This document shows, one piece after another, positions 1-9,203 of a stretch of DNA of 64,000 nt. Every line of letters starts with the position of its first letter. The first letter of the stretch is position 1. The notes beneath the pieces were generated by a model. The model saw only the letters and a program-made list of their open reading frames with translations. It had not been told where the DNA came from and searched no databases. The DNA comes from DATFXM01 sp035315885 (lineage in GTDB: Bacteria; Acidobacteriota; Blastocatellia; UBA7656), in contig DATFXM010000047.1 in NCBI GenBank assembly GCA_035315885.1, positions 1-64,000 on the forward strand. Direction: 5' to 3'. The position numbers and the translations under genes are program-made.

Positions 1-203
1 TTCGCAAGACGGGCGTATCCAATCGTGCTCGCGCATCTGTATCTTGATGCATTAGCATTCCAGTCTTTACGGAAGGCTGGCACGGCGATAGGCGTGTTTT
101 GATCGCGCTCTGCAACGGCGCGAACACAAACACTCTGTGAACTGTTTTCAAACTTCCGGTTCCTGTTAAGGAGTAGCATCTCGTTCTTGCATAGGGAGAA
201 ATC
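1..203. other. Left window edge, no confident gene
   Basis: Frame 1 is open from the edge to a TGA at 100-102, which could be the last 33 codons of a gene entering from the left, but I recognise no domain in it. The rest is a leader for the gene at 204, with an AGGGAG ribosome-binding site just before its ATG. Confidence 0.3.
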
Positions 204-590
204 ATGAAAGCAAGTGAAAAACCACCCGCGACTATAGACGAGTACATTTCGCAATTCCCGAGCGAGATTCAGGAGATTCTGGAGAAGATCAGAAAGACTA
301 TCAGGAAGGCTGCGCCGCGCGCTGAGGAGGCAATCTCGTATCAAATACCGACTTTCAAGCAGAACGGAAACCTGGTGCATTTTGCCGCCTACAAGAATCA
401 CATCGGTTTTTATCCCGCGCCCAGAAACGACCCGAAGTTCAAGGCGGAGTTGGCTCGATATGAAGGCGCGAAGGGGACGCTGAAACTTCCGCTGGACAAA
501 CCGATTCCTTTGGCGTTGATAAGCAAGATAGTGAAGTTCAGGGTCGAAAAGAACATTGAAAGAGCTGCGGCCAGGCAAAAGAAGCGATAG
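204..590 (+). CDS. DUF1801 (YdhG-like) family protein
   Basis: Small cytosolic protein of 128 residues matching the DUF1801 / YdhG-like fold. Seen in the sequence are the N-terminal helix around residues 12-40 (IDEYISQFP then a charged helix), the family-typical AxEAISYQIPTF segment near 42-51, and the HIGFYPAP strand near 66-73. The C-terminal tail is Lys/Arg rich. The length is normal for the family. Some members have been described as iron chaperones (frataxin-like), but most are uncharacterised, so no reaction is assigned. The start follows an AGGGAGAAATC ribosome-binding site. It lies 23 bases before the preferred epimerase start and may be co-transcribed with it. Confidence 0.85.
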   Translation: MKASEKPPATIDEYISQFPSEIQEILEKIRKTIRKAAPRAEEAISYQIPTFKQNGNLVHFAAYKNHIGFYPAPRNDPKFKAELARYEGAKGTLKLPLDKPIPLALISKIVKFRVEKNIERAAARQKKR

Positions 591-613
591 CGGCGCTCTT
601 GCGGGTTCAGGGC

Positions 614-1591
614 ATGAAGATTCTGGTTACCGGTAGTGCGGGGCATTTGGGTGAAGCGCTGGTTCGCACGCTGCAGGACACCAAACACGAGGTCGTCAGC
701 GTCGACCTGATCGACTCGGAATTCACTAACCGCGTTGGATCCATCGCCAATAGAGAATACGTCAAGCGCTGCATGAAAGATGTAGAGGCGGTGGTGCATA
801 CCGCAACGCTTCATAAGCCTCACGTTTCCACTCATAACCGGCAGCGATTCGTCGACACCAACATTACCGGGACGCTCAACCTCCTTGAAGAGGCGGTCGC
901 AGCGCAAGTGGCGTCGTTTGTTTTTACCAGCACTACGAGCGCATTCGGGAGCGCTCTGACGCCCCCGGCCGGCGCTCCGGCTGCGTGGATCACCGAGGCA
1001 GTCCGGCCGATTCCCAAGAACATTTATGGTGTCACCAAGATTGCAGCGGAAGACCTGTGCGAATTGTTTCATCGAAGTTTTGGACTGCCATGTCTGGTGT
1101 TGCGGACCTCGCGGTTTTTTCCCGAAGAGGACGACGACGAAACGACTCGATTGTCCTATGATGATGGCAACGCTAAGGCTAACGAGTTTCTGTACCGGCG
1201 TGTTGATTTGGAGGATGCGGTGAGCGCCCATATGCTTGCGCTCGACAAGGCGCGTCTGATCGGCTTCGGGCGCTACATCATCAGCGCAACGACTCCTTTT
1301 ACCCCGGAAGATTTGCGGGAGCTGCGGACGAACGCGCCGCAGGTGGTGAGGCGACTGTTCCCGGACTATGACGAAGAGTACGCACGCCGGGGCTGGAGGA
1401 TGTTTCCGGGCATAGGGAGGGTGTACGTGAACGAACTGGCAAGGAACGAGCTCGAATGGCATCCGATATATGACTTTCGCCGCGTGCTGGACACGTTGAA
1501 AGCGGGACGCGATCCGCGAAGTCCTCTGTCACGCGCGGTAGGATCGAAGGGTTATCACAGGGGGAAGGAAGTGCTGAGTGCTGAGTGCTGA
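614..1591 (+). CDS. NAD-dependent epimerase/dehydratase
   Basis: Extended short-chain dehydrogenase of about 325 residues, probably acting on a nucleotide sugar or related substrate in the cytosol. The Rossmann motif is at the N terminus (GSAGHLG, a GxxGxxG pattern). The catalytic YxxxK is in IYGVTKIAAEDL near residues 137-149, with an upstream STTSAFG serine segment near 114-120. The ATG at 614 gives the usual MKILVTG beginning; a TTG at 599 would add five residues. The last codons lie in a run of GTGCTGA repeats that supplies the stop codon, so the true C terminus may have been altered by repeat insertion. Substrate unknown. Confidence 0.85.
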   Translation: MKILVTGSAGHLGEALVRTLQDTKHEVVSVDLIDSEFTNRVGSIANREYVKRCMKDVEAVVHTATLHKPHVSTHNRQRFVDTNITGTLNLLEEAVAAQVASFVFTSTTSAFGSALTPPAGAPAAWITEAVRPIPKNIYGVTKIAAEDLCELFHRSFGLPCLVLRTSRFFPEEDDDETTRLSYDDGNAKANEFLYRRVDLEDAVSAHMLALDKARLIGFGRYIISATTPFTPEDLRELRTNAPQVVRRLFPDYDEEYARRGWRMFPGIGRVYVNELARNELEWHPIYDFRRVLDTLKAGRDPRSPLSRAVGSKGYHRGKEVLSAEC

Positions 1592-1656
1592 GTGCTGGCT
1601 ACCGACTGCTGACTGACTGCTGACTACCTCGTCTCGTCGCTTTATCGGAGTCAAGA
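1571..1656. repeat. GTGCTGA tandem repeat at gene end
   Basis: Four near-perfect 7-base units (GTGCTGA) at 1571-1598 are followed by degenerate ACTGCTGACTG units up to about 1627. The repeat runs through the stop codon of the epimerase gene. A related AAGTGCTGA word recurs at 5740 and, inverted, at 5825. Confidence 0.8.
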
Positions 1657-2004
1657 ATGGCCAACATAGATCGCAGTGGTGTAGTTCGTTTCGTTGACGC
1701 TCAGAGGCGTATTCCTGGGCCGGCGGGCGAACACTCGGTGAGCCTCTTGCAACGCGGCACTCTCAACATAAAGCTTTCGTTGCCGGTGTTGCCCAACCGG
1801 CAGACGCCTCACGACCAGGATGAGGTCTACGTGATCACACGTGGCCGAGGCGTACTGGTTCATGATGGGAGGCGCGATCAATTCGAGACAGGCGACTTGA
1901 TGTTCGTGGCTGCTGGAACAGAGCACCATTTCGAGGACTTCACCGACGACCTGGCCGTTTGGGTCGTTTTTTACGGGCCCGCCGGTGGCGAGATTCAGTT
2001 GTGA
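1657..2004 (+). CDS. Cupin-domain protein
   Basis: Single-domain cupin of 115 residues. The two cupin boxes are visible: a first box near residues 48-68 with the PHDQDEVYVITRGRG pattern giving a His and a Glu ligand, and a second near 82-95 (GDLMFVAAGTEHHFED) giving the last His. A bound divalent metal is therefore likely, but the reaction cannot be told from the sequence. The length fits a small monocupin. It is preceded by a GGAG-like site in TCGGAGTCAAGA. It stands between the epimerase gene and a CHAT protein with no obvious partner. Confidence 0.85.
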   Translation: MANIDRSGVVRFVDAQRRIPGPAGEHSVSLLQRGTLNIKLSLPVLPNRQTPHDQDEVYVITRGRGVLVHDGRRDQFETGDLMFVAAGTEHHFEDFTDDLAVWVVFYGPAGGEIQL

Positions 2005-2173
2005 GTACCGAGCCCTGGGGTCCCTGCACCCCGTCGACCTCTGGACGGCACGAATGTCTTAGCTCCCCGCAGCGCCCTATGGCAATGTTTATCGTCTATT
2101 TGAATGGGACCTGTAGGTTGTTACTCGGAACTCCGGAACTCAATGCTCACTACTGAGAACCCTGTGAGGCGTT

Positions 2174-5100
2174 ATGGCAAAACACGAGTGTAGATCTCGA
2201 CTTCCACTGCCGCTGAACCGAAAGTTCTTCTGCAAGCTGTTACTCGTCTCCGGGGGGCTCGTGTGTATGCTCTGCTCAACGATCTTCGGTGATGCGCGGG
2301 CCAGCCAAACTGCGACCTCCAAAACTAGCCCTGAAGGACAAGCGGCTAATCCTCCGGCTCTGGAGGTCGGCAAATCTATTACTCGCGATTTTGCTGGCAA
2401 CGAGGTCCACGTTTACCTCTTGAACACGACCGCCGGTCAGTACGCCAAGGTTGGCGTCGATCAGCGACAAATCAACATCGGGCTGTCGGTGTTTGACGCG
2501 AGCGGGCAGAAGGTGCTCGAGTCCCATACATTCGGCGTTGGGGATTGGGAGACGGTTACTCTCTTATCTGAGAACGACACCACCTACAGGATTGAACTTC
2601 GTTCAGAGGACGGTGAGTTCGCAAAGGGAAGTTACGAGATCAAGATAAAGGAATTGCGAGCGGCGGTGCCGGAAGATAAGAGCAGGATTGCGATCGACAG
2701 ATTGATCGCCGAAGGTGTGCGGCTGCGTCAGAGCTCGGAGACTTCGGACTGGCGCAAGGCTATCGAAAAATATCAGCAGGCCATAGTGCACTGTAAGGCG
2801 ATAAAGGATTCCATCAACGAAGCAAACGCCCAGTACTTGATAAGCGCCGCCTACGCGGTGCTCGGGGAGAAGAAACCGGCGTTGGACTCAGCCAACGAGT
2901 CGCTGGCAATTATCAAGGCTTCGCCGGAACCGTCCAGCTCAGACGATCGATGGGTCCGCACGCGCGTTCAGGCAAACGCGCTCGAAGCGCTCGGCAATGT
3001 CTATCTTAGTTTCGGTGATAAGAAACAAGCTCTCGAAGTGTTTACTGAGTCGGTGCCGCTTCGCGAAGCAATTCATGATCGCCCAGGCTTGCTCAGGTCA
3101 GTGAACTATATGGGAATCTCGCATGGCTATATGGGCGACGGACGAAAGGCTCTTGAATATTTTGAGAAGGCGCATCTGATTGCCGACGAACTCGGCGATC
3201 ATCAAGCGGATGCAAGCATCCTCAACAACATGTGCGTCGTGACTAGCAATCTCGGCGAGTACAAGAAGGCTCTTGGAATCTGCCATCAAGCCCTTTCGAC
3301 CACAGTGTTCACACGCAACAAGCTGGATGAAACAATCACCCTGGATAATATTGCCACCATCCATGCGAGTATGGGCGAGTATCAGGAGGCTTTGGACATT
3401 CACAACCGCTCGCTGGCGATCTATAGGGAGTTCAAGGTACCTCATGGTGAAGCCATCACGCTAAACAATATTGCATGGATCTACGGCTCCCTTGGGGAGT
3501 ATCAGAAGGCGATCGATCTGTACAACGAGTCGGTGAAGATATTCCATCAGCAGGGCGACGAGTATCGAGAGTCGCTGGCCTTGTCCAACATCGGGGTCCA
3601 CTACGGGCATCTCGGAGACTATCAAAAAGAGCTCGAAGTCGAGCTTAAGCTCCTGCCGGTCAGGCAGAAGCTCAACGATCTGGAGGGACAGGGTGCTACT
3701 CTCAACCGAATAGCTGTCTGCTACGCACAGCTTGGGGACAAACAGAAAGCCTCGGATAACTACGAGAAAGCGCTGACGCTGTTCCAGGGAACGGGCAGGC
3801 ATCGTACTTTTCTGACAACGCTTGATAACGCCGGAGAGCTCCAGAGGCAGATTGGCAATCTTCCGAAGGCAATGAGTTATTTCAACGACGGACTCAGCAT
3901 GAGCAAGGATAGCGGAGATCGCAAAAACGAAGCGCAGATACTCGCGCACATTGCTCGTCTCGAACGTGACCGCGGAAATCTAAGCGAGGCGAGGACACGA
4001 ATTGAAGAGGCGCTCGCGGCCGTCGAGTCACTGCGAGTAAACGTGAAAAGCTATCAACTCCGCGCTTCGTTTCTCGCCTCCGTAAAGCAGTACTATGAGT
4101 TTGATATAGATGTTCTGATGCGGCTTCACAAACAGAATCCGTCGGGAGGCTTCGATGCGGCGGCCCTTCACGCCAGCGAAACGGGACGCGCCCGATCGCT
4201 GCTGGAACTGATCTCGGAAGCAAACGCGGAGATCAGACGTGATGTAGATGCCACGCTGCTCGAGCGCGAGCGGGCCCTGCACCAGATGATTTCTGATAAG
4301 GCTGAACGGCAGGTGCGCCTCGTAGGCGACAAACAGACCGAACAAAAGGCAAAGGAGACTGCCAAAGAAATAGAAGAGCTCACGACGGAATACGAACAGG
4401 TTCAGGCTCGGATCAGACAAAAAAGTCCTCGCTATGCCGCACTAACACAGCCGGTCCCGCTCAACCTGAAACAGATTCAGACAGATCTCGTTGACGAGGA
4501 CACTCTGTTGCTCGAGTACGCTTTGGGAGAAGAGAAGAGCTATTTGTTTGCGGTGACGCCTGCTGCTTTAGGAGCGTTTGAGCTTCCAAAACGGGCAGAC
4601 ATCGAATCTGCTGCCCAGCACGCTTATGAATTGTTGTCCGCGCGCAATCGAGTGATCGCCGGCGAGTCGCCTATGCGCAGGGACCTTCGAATTCAAAAAG
4701 CTGATGCAGAGTACCCCAAAGCGGCAGCCGCATTGAGTCAGACGTTGCTTGGCCCCGTAGCATCCCATCTAAAGAAAAAACGATTGTTGATCGTCAGCGA
4801 GGGCGTGCTGCAATATCTCCCGTTTGCCGCGTTGCCCGAACCGTCGACCGCGCAGGGTGAATCTGTCCCTCAACGTTCTGCTCCGAGAGACTCTTCGGAT
4901 GCGGTCAATCGGCTACCGCTAGTATTCGAACATGAGGTTGTGACATTGCCGTCGGCATCGGTGCTTGCGGTTCTCAGGCAAGAGTTGGCCGGTCGCAAAA
5001 GCTCGGATAAGAGAATCGCGGTGATTGCCGATCCGGTGTTTACCGCCAGCGACCCGAGAGTGAAGCTGGCCGGTTCAAGTACCCCACCGGCGAATGCCGA

Positions 5101-5734
5101 TTCGCTTGATGCCCGACAGGTGAAGAGATCGGCTGCAGAATCGGATCTGGCGGACCTGGTGCGGCTGCGGTTCAGCCGACAGGAGGCCGCGCAGATCGTT
5201 CGCTTTGCTCCCGAGGGGCAGGTTTTAGAAGCCGTCGACTTCGAAGCTAACCGCGCGACCGCTACGAGCCCCGAACTCGCTCGCGTTTCGATTCTTCACC
5301 TGGCGACGCACGGGCTCATAAACAATCAACACCCCGAATTGTCTGGTGTGGTGCTGTCGCTTGTAGACAAAGAGGGTAGACCGCAAAACGGATTTCTACG
5401 GTTGTACGATATTTACAACTTAAAGTTGGATGCTGACCTCGTGGTGTTGAGTGCGTGTCAAACGGCGCTTGGCAAGGAAATCAAGGGAGAAGGGCTGATC
5501 GGACTGACGCGAGGGTTTATGTATGCAGGGAGTCCGCGAGTGGTGGCGAGTCTGTGGCAGGTGAACGATCGGGCTACAGCGGAACTGATGGGTCGTTTTT
5601 ATGAAGCGGTGTTTCGGGAGCAGTTGAGGCCTTCGGCTGCGCTGCGGTCGGCTCAGATATCTATGTGGAAGGACAAGCGCTGGCAAACGCCGTACTATTG
5701 GGCGGCGTTCACTCTTCAAGGCGAATGGAAGTAA
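2174..5734 (+). CDS. Exported TPR-CHAT protein (CHAT-1)
   Basis: Large protein of 1186 residues. A basic N terminus and hydrophobic stretch near residues 21-40 ending in ARAS look like a signal peptide. Residues about 60-160 form a beta-rich segment resembling a bacterial pre-peptidase (PPC) fold. Residues about 170-640 carry ten or more TPR units with repeated LGxYxxAL motifs. A coiled coil lies near 690-760. The C-terminal CHAT domain (about 790-1186) has the HLATHG motif with probable catalytic H1046 and the SACQT motif with C1095, so it should be an active caspase/separase-like cysteine protease. TPRs probably bind the target. Substrate unknown. It converges on the second CHAT gene. Confidence 0.9.
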   Translation: MAKHECRSRLPLPLNRKFFCKLLLVSGGLVCMLCSTIFGDARASQTATSKTSPEGQAANPPALEVGKSITRDFAGNEVHVYLLNTTAGQYAKVGVDQRQINIGLSVFDASGQKVLESHTFGVGDWETVTLLSENDTTYRIELRSEDGEFAKGSYEIKIKELRAAVPEDKSRIAIDRLIAEGVRLRQSSETSDWRKAIEKYQQAIVHCKAIKDSINEANAQYLISAAYAVLGEKKPALDSANESLAIIKASPEPSSSDDRWVRTRVQANALEALGNVYLSFGDKKQALEVFTESVPLREAIHDRPGLLRSVNYMGISHGYMGDGRKALEYFEKAHLIADELGDHQADASILNNMCVVTSNLGEYKKALGICHQALSTTVFTRNKLDETITLDNIATIHASMGEYQEALDIHNRSLAIYREFKVPHGEAITLNNIAWIYGSLGEYQKAIDLYNESVKIFHQQGDEYRESLALSNIGVHYGHLGDYQKELEVELKLLPVRQKLNDLEGQGATLNRIAVCYAQLGDKQKASDNYEKALTLFQGTGRHRTFLTTLDNAGELQRQIGNLPKAMSYFNDGLSMSKDSGDRKNEAQILAHIARLERDRGNLSEARTRIEEALAAVESLRVNVKSYQLRASFLASVKQYYEFDIDVLMRLHKQNPSGGFDAAALHASETGRARSLLELISEANAEIRRDVDATLLERERALHQMISDKAERQVRLVGDKQTEQKAKETAKEIEELTTEYEQVQARIRQKSPRYAALTQPVPLNLKQIQTDLVDEDTLLLEYALGEEKSYLFAVTPAALGAFELPKRADIESAAQHAYELLSARNRVIAGESPMRRDLRIQKADAEYPKAAAALSQTLLGPVASHLKKKRLLIVSEGVLQYLPFAALPEPSTAQGESVPQRSAPRDSSDAVNRLPLVFEHEVVTLPSASVLAVLRQELAGRKSSDKRIAVIADPVFTASDPRVKLAGSSTPPANADSLDARQVKRSAAESDLADLVRLRFSRQEAAQIVRFAPEGQVLEAVDFEANRATATSPELARVSILHLATHGLINNQHPELSGVVLSLVDKEGRPQNGFLRLYDIYNLKLDADLVVLSACQTALGKEIKGEGLIGLTRGFMYAGSPRVVASLWQVNDRATAELMGRFYEAVFREQLRPSAALRSAQISMWKDKRWQTPYYWAAFTLQGEWK

Positions 5735-5739
5735 TTCGG

Positions 5740-5833
5740 AAGTGCTGACTGCTAATTGCTGAGTTGAGTTGTTTGGGATTTGAAAATTCTTGAATGCCGA
5801 GGTCGCGTACACTTCGGAACGCACTCAGCACTT
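5740..5833. repeat. Inverted repeat between the convergent CHAT genes
   Basis: AAGTGCTGA at 5740-5748 is repeated inverted (TCAGCACTT) at 5825-5833, with related CTGACTGCT words between. It fills the space between the stop codons of the two convergent CHAT genes and could form a stem in transcripts from either side. There is no clear U-tract, so a terminator role is only possible. Confidence 0.5.
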
Positions 5834-5846
5834 CGGAGTGCCTCCC

Positions 5847-8800
5847 TCACCTCCCGTCGCCCACCAACACGAATCCTGCCCAATAAAAAGGATGACTCGT
5901 ACCTGGATTCCTCATGACCTTCAGCGCCGCTTGTCGAAGCGCTTGCGCCTTCGTAAGGCCCACTGCTCTCCCGGACCTCGGCGAAGGCATTAACGCGCGG
6001 TGCAGATTCACCATCAAGTCGCGCGTGCTTGCCGATTCAACCTTCCATTGACTCACCACGATCGACGGGACTCCAGCGATGAACATAGCCCATGAAAACC
6101 CAATGATGCCTTCGCCCGGGCCGATCCGCCCGCGCGCCGTATCGCAAGCCGAGAGCACAGCAAGGTCCGCCTTCAAATCGAGACGCATCAACTCCCACGC
6201 TTCAAGCAGCCCATCTTCCCTCGCGCCGCCCGGAGCAAGCGCAAGATGTGAATACATCGGCGACGCGTCGTTCAGCATTCCGTGCGCAGCGAAATGAAGG
6301 ATCCGCGCTCGGCCAGCCTCGTTCTTGACATAGTCTTCTCGGGCTTCACGGCCGATATAGATTTTGCTGTGCGTTGTGCCATACAGCCGTGCGATCGCCC
6401 TGACCTCCTGCTCGGCCTCGGGCAACGGGTCCAACTTTTCGTCGCGCAGCGTCAACGCAGCGCGGCGGATCGTCTCCTGACCAAGAGTGGGATTGCCAAT
6501 CGCCAGCAGCGCCGTAGAAGTCTCATTCCCGCTCTGCTTCGTTCGCCGCTTCTCCATGTCGCGCAGTGCCGTCAGCGAAGGTGCATAAGCAACAGCCGCT
6601 TCCTCGATCAGCAGTCGGTTGGCACCGGTCACCAGCGCCTGAAACGGCAAGTCCCACAACGTGGCATCCGGTGCAATAACCAGATTCGCTTTGCCGCGAA
6701 GCTGCGACTCGGCCGGTTTAAGGAGCGACTCATACAGCTTGCTGGCGGACCCTCGAAAACCGAGGTCACGCCCCGCAAGCTGACGTCTGAATATTTCGGT
6801 CTGCTTCGCAAGCTCATCGCGCTTAACAGGGAGGGCATAGACCCGAACCTCGGCTTTCTCGGAGCCACTCGACCTGGTGACGACAAAAAGGTAGGTCTCG
6901 TCATCGGTGACTACGTACTCGAGAAGCGCAGTCGCCGCGTCCGGCAGCAGGTTCGCAAGTTCTTCGCCGTTGATGATCGGAGCCTCGCCTCGGTGTACCT
7001 TCAGCTCCGGATGCACCACGTAGAGGTTGGTCTCAAGCGCTTCCTGATCGAGTCGCGCCTTTGCAATGCTCGCTTTCAACTCATTCACGCGCGTCCGGTC
7101 TGGCTTCTCGCGACGAAGCTCGTTTGTGAGTTGCGAGTTGAGCGAAACGAGTCGCAGCCGTTGCTCCTCTTCGGTCTGGCGCTCGCGTGGAGACAGCGAT
7201 TCTCGGAGGCTGGCGCGGCCCTGAAGCGCGTCGACTAGAACTCGCGCCTTTGACTGCTCTGCAACCCTCAAGGCTTCGGTGTATTCGCGTTGTGAAACCA
7301 GCAGAGTGATCAGCCCCAGCCAGGGCGAGACTCTGTTCTCAAGAAAGCTTTGCTGCTGCTGCTCGCCACCCGCGACTTCCCGGCGGAGATATTCGATAGT
7401 TGCAATCGCGCTGAGGAAACTCCGACGCGCTTCCTCGGGCTGACCGACCGCGGCGAGGGCACGCCCGATCCGTTCCTGCGCGGCCCAGAGTTCTTCGGGC
7501 GCGTTGATCTCTTCGGCGACCGCCGCGGCGCGGCGGCTCACTGTCAGCATCTCCGCGTACTTGCGCTGGTCCTGATACAAGCGGCTGAGATTGTTCAACG
7601 TCAGACAAACTCCTCCTCGATCGTTGCTTTGCTCGCGCAGCGACAAACTCTTCATCAGAGGTTCCGACGCCTGATCGAATCGCCCCTGCAGTCGATAAGT
7701 GTCGCCAATATTGTTCAGGCTCCTGGCGATGCCTGCTTTGACCTGCAGCTTCTCGTACCTTTGCAGGCTCTTTTGAAACCAGTCGAGGCCTTCGTCGTAA
7801 AGGCCCTGCGATTTGTAGATGACTCCGATGTTGTTTTGTAGATTGGCTATTCCAAACTGGTCGTCGAGCTCCTCGAGGATCTCCAGACTCCTGCGCGCGT
7901 ACGCGAGCGCCTGCTCCATGCGGCCTTGACGCCTGTAGATCAATCCGATGTTCTGCAGGCGGATCGCCATGCTCGACTTATTCTGATCGCCCATCTCTTC
8001 TTTCAGCTTGAGGCTCTTCTGCAGATAGTCGAGGGCTTCCGCGTAGCGGCCATGTGAAATGTAATGGGTCGCGATGTTGTTGAAGGTCAGCTCGAGCGTC
8101 ACCTTGTCATTGAGTTCTTCACTCAGCGCCCGGCTTTTTTCGTAAAGCTCCAGGCCCAGGTCATAGTGCCCGAGCGCGCTGTGAGCCAGACCCATGCTGT
8201 TGAAGACCAGGGCGGTGAGGTTTCGATCGCCGACCTCTTCATTGACCGACAGACTCTTTTCGTAGTACTCCAGCGCCTTCTCGAACTGTCTCTGCGACGA
8301 GTAAGCATACCCGATGGAATTCAGCGCCTGCGCCTTCCGTCTCTTGTCGCCAGTCTCTTCAGCAATGGCGAGGCACTTTTGAAGCGGATTGAGCCCTTCA
8401 GCGCCGCGATTCTGACGGCTGTGTATGGCTCCAAGATCACATAGCGCTCGTGCAAGTGCGGAGCGGTCTTCGATTCTCTCCGCAAGACGAATGCTGAGCT
8501 GAGTTATTCTGAGAGCCCTGGTGTAATCACCCTTCTGAATCAATGGATCGCTTATCGTCTTCAGCGCGGATAAGAGCTCGGAGTTTATGAGGTCCTTCTT
8601 GGCCGCCAACAACTGCTCCTGTTCCGCCTCGGTTGCGGCCCCAGCCAGCAGGGCTGCGAATTCACTTATCGGTGACGAACCTGTCGGCTGCTGAGACGAT
8701 TGAAGATGAGCCAGACTCGGCGCGGTGAGGCTCACCGTCAGCGTAAAAGTCAGAAACAATCGAATGCCGATAGCGGAATACAAATTCGATGACTGCCGGC

Positions 8801-8873
8801 AGCGCATTCCGCGCCGGCCAAAAAAATATTTTGCTCGAAGGTAATATGGCTCGTTGTTCAACAACTTTAACAT
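5847..8873 (-). CDS. Exported TPR-CHAT protein (CHAT-2)
   Basis: Protein of 1008 residues from the ATG at 8873; an internal ATG at 8807 would start 22 residues later, directly before the signal-peptide-like segment (FLTFTLTVSLTAPSLA). Neither start has a strong ribosome-binding site. TPR units with the pattern ALxYYEKSLxxxEExGD cover about residues 100-480. A charged helical linker lies near 560-620. The C-terminal CHAT domain has HFAAHG with probable catalytic H864 and SACDT with C910. It is likely an exported or periplasmic cysteine protease with TPR substrate recognition. It is shorter than CHAT-1, lacks the PPC-like N-terminal region and uses more Glu-rich TPRs, so it is a distant paralogue, not a recent duplicate. 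Confidence 0.9.
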   Translation of the reverse strand: MLKLLNNEPYYLRAKYFFGRRGMRCRQSSNLYSAIGIRLFLTFTLTVSLTAPSLAHLQSSQQPTGSSPISEFAALLAGAATEAEQEQLLAAKKDLINSELLSALKTISDPLIQKGDYTRALRITQLSIRLAERIEDRSALARALCDLGAIHSRQNRGAEGLNPLQKCLAIAEETGDKRRKAQALNSIGYAYSSQRQFEKALEYYEKSLSVNEEVGDRNLTALVFNSMGLAHSALGHYDLGLELYEKSRALSEELNDKVTLELTFNNIATHYISHGRYAEALDYLQKSLKLKEEMGDQNKSSMAIRLQNIGLIYRRQGRMEQALAYARRSLEILEELDDQFGIANLQNNIGVIYKSQGLYDEGLDWFQKSLQRYEKLQVKAGIARSLNNIGDTYRLQGRFDQASEPLMKSLSLREQSNDRGGVCLTLNNLSRLYQDQRKYAEMLTVSRRAAAVAEEINAPEELWAAQERIGRALAAVGQPEEARRSFLSAIATIEYLRREVAGGEQQQQSFLENRVSPWLGLITLLVSQREYTEALRVAEQSKARVLVDALQGRASLRESLSPRERQTEEEQRLRLVSLNSQLTNELRREKPDRTRVNELKASIAKARLDQEALETNLYVVHPELKVHRGEAPIINGEELANLLPDAATALLEYVVTDDETYLFVVTRSSGSEKAEVRVYALPVKRDELAKQTEIFRRQLAGRDLGFRGSASKLYESLLKPAESQLRGKANLVIAPDATLWDLPFQALVTGANRLLIEEAAVAYAPSLTALRDMEKRRTKQSGNETSTALLAIGNPTLGQETIRRAALTLRDEKLDPLPEAEQEVRAIARLYGTTHSKIYIGREAREDYVKNEAGRARILHFAAHGMLNDASPMYSHLALAPGGAREDGLLEAWELMRLDLKADLAVLSACDTARGRIGPGEGIIGFSWAMFIAGVPSIVVSQWKVESASTRDLMVNLHRALMPSPRSGRAVGLTKAQALRQAALKVMRNPGTSHPFYWAGFVLVGDGR

Positions 8874-9203
8874 TAGGTTGTTTGAAAAGAGGTGGAGCAG
8901 CTTCGTTCGCGAGCCTTCTAGGGCTGCAGTTTAATCCATCTCACTAAAAAAGCAAGGAATCTATGTGTAATTGATAGATCCGGGGAATGGCGTTTTGCAG
9001 TCTCACGAACAAGGAGGGGTCACAGTTTCAAATCGAAGCCGGGCCGGTTTATCGGCGGCCTGCGACTATAAAGTCAAACCGCGAGTTTTATAACAAGGTG
9101 ATCGGAGGTTGAGTTGGAACCATCACGTTTCAACAAGCAGTTTTTTCGCAGCTTGGATTCAAAGTTTCTATCGGCCGAGTAATCAATTCGAAAGGAGAGT
9201 TTA
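8874..9203. other. Divergent intergenic region
   Basis: This is the shared upstream region of the CHAT-2 gene (minus) and the methyltransferase gene (plus). I see AT-rich patches and a short GC-rich inverted motif near 9040-9065, but no gene, no clear operator and no convincing sigma-70 promoter. The AAAGGAGAG at 9191-9199 is the ribosome-binding site of the next gene. Confidence 0.5.

Noticed and set aside
410..1462. Long minus-strand open frame of 350 codons opposite the DUF1801 and epimerase genes
   Set aside because: It is antisense to two recognisable genes, has no family features and has an Arg/Pro/His-rich composition typical of shadow frames.
6282..7238. Plus-strand open frame of 318 codons opposite CHAT-2
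   Set aside because: It is wholly antisense to the CHAT domain and linker, and its product is low in recognisable motifs and rich in Arg and Gln.
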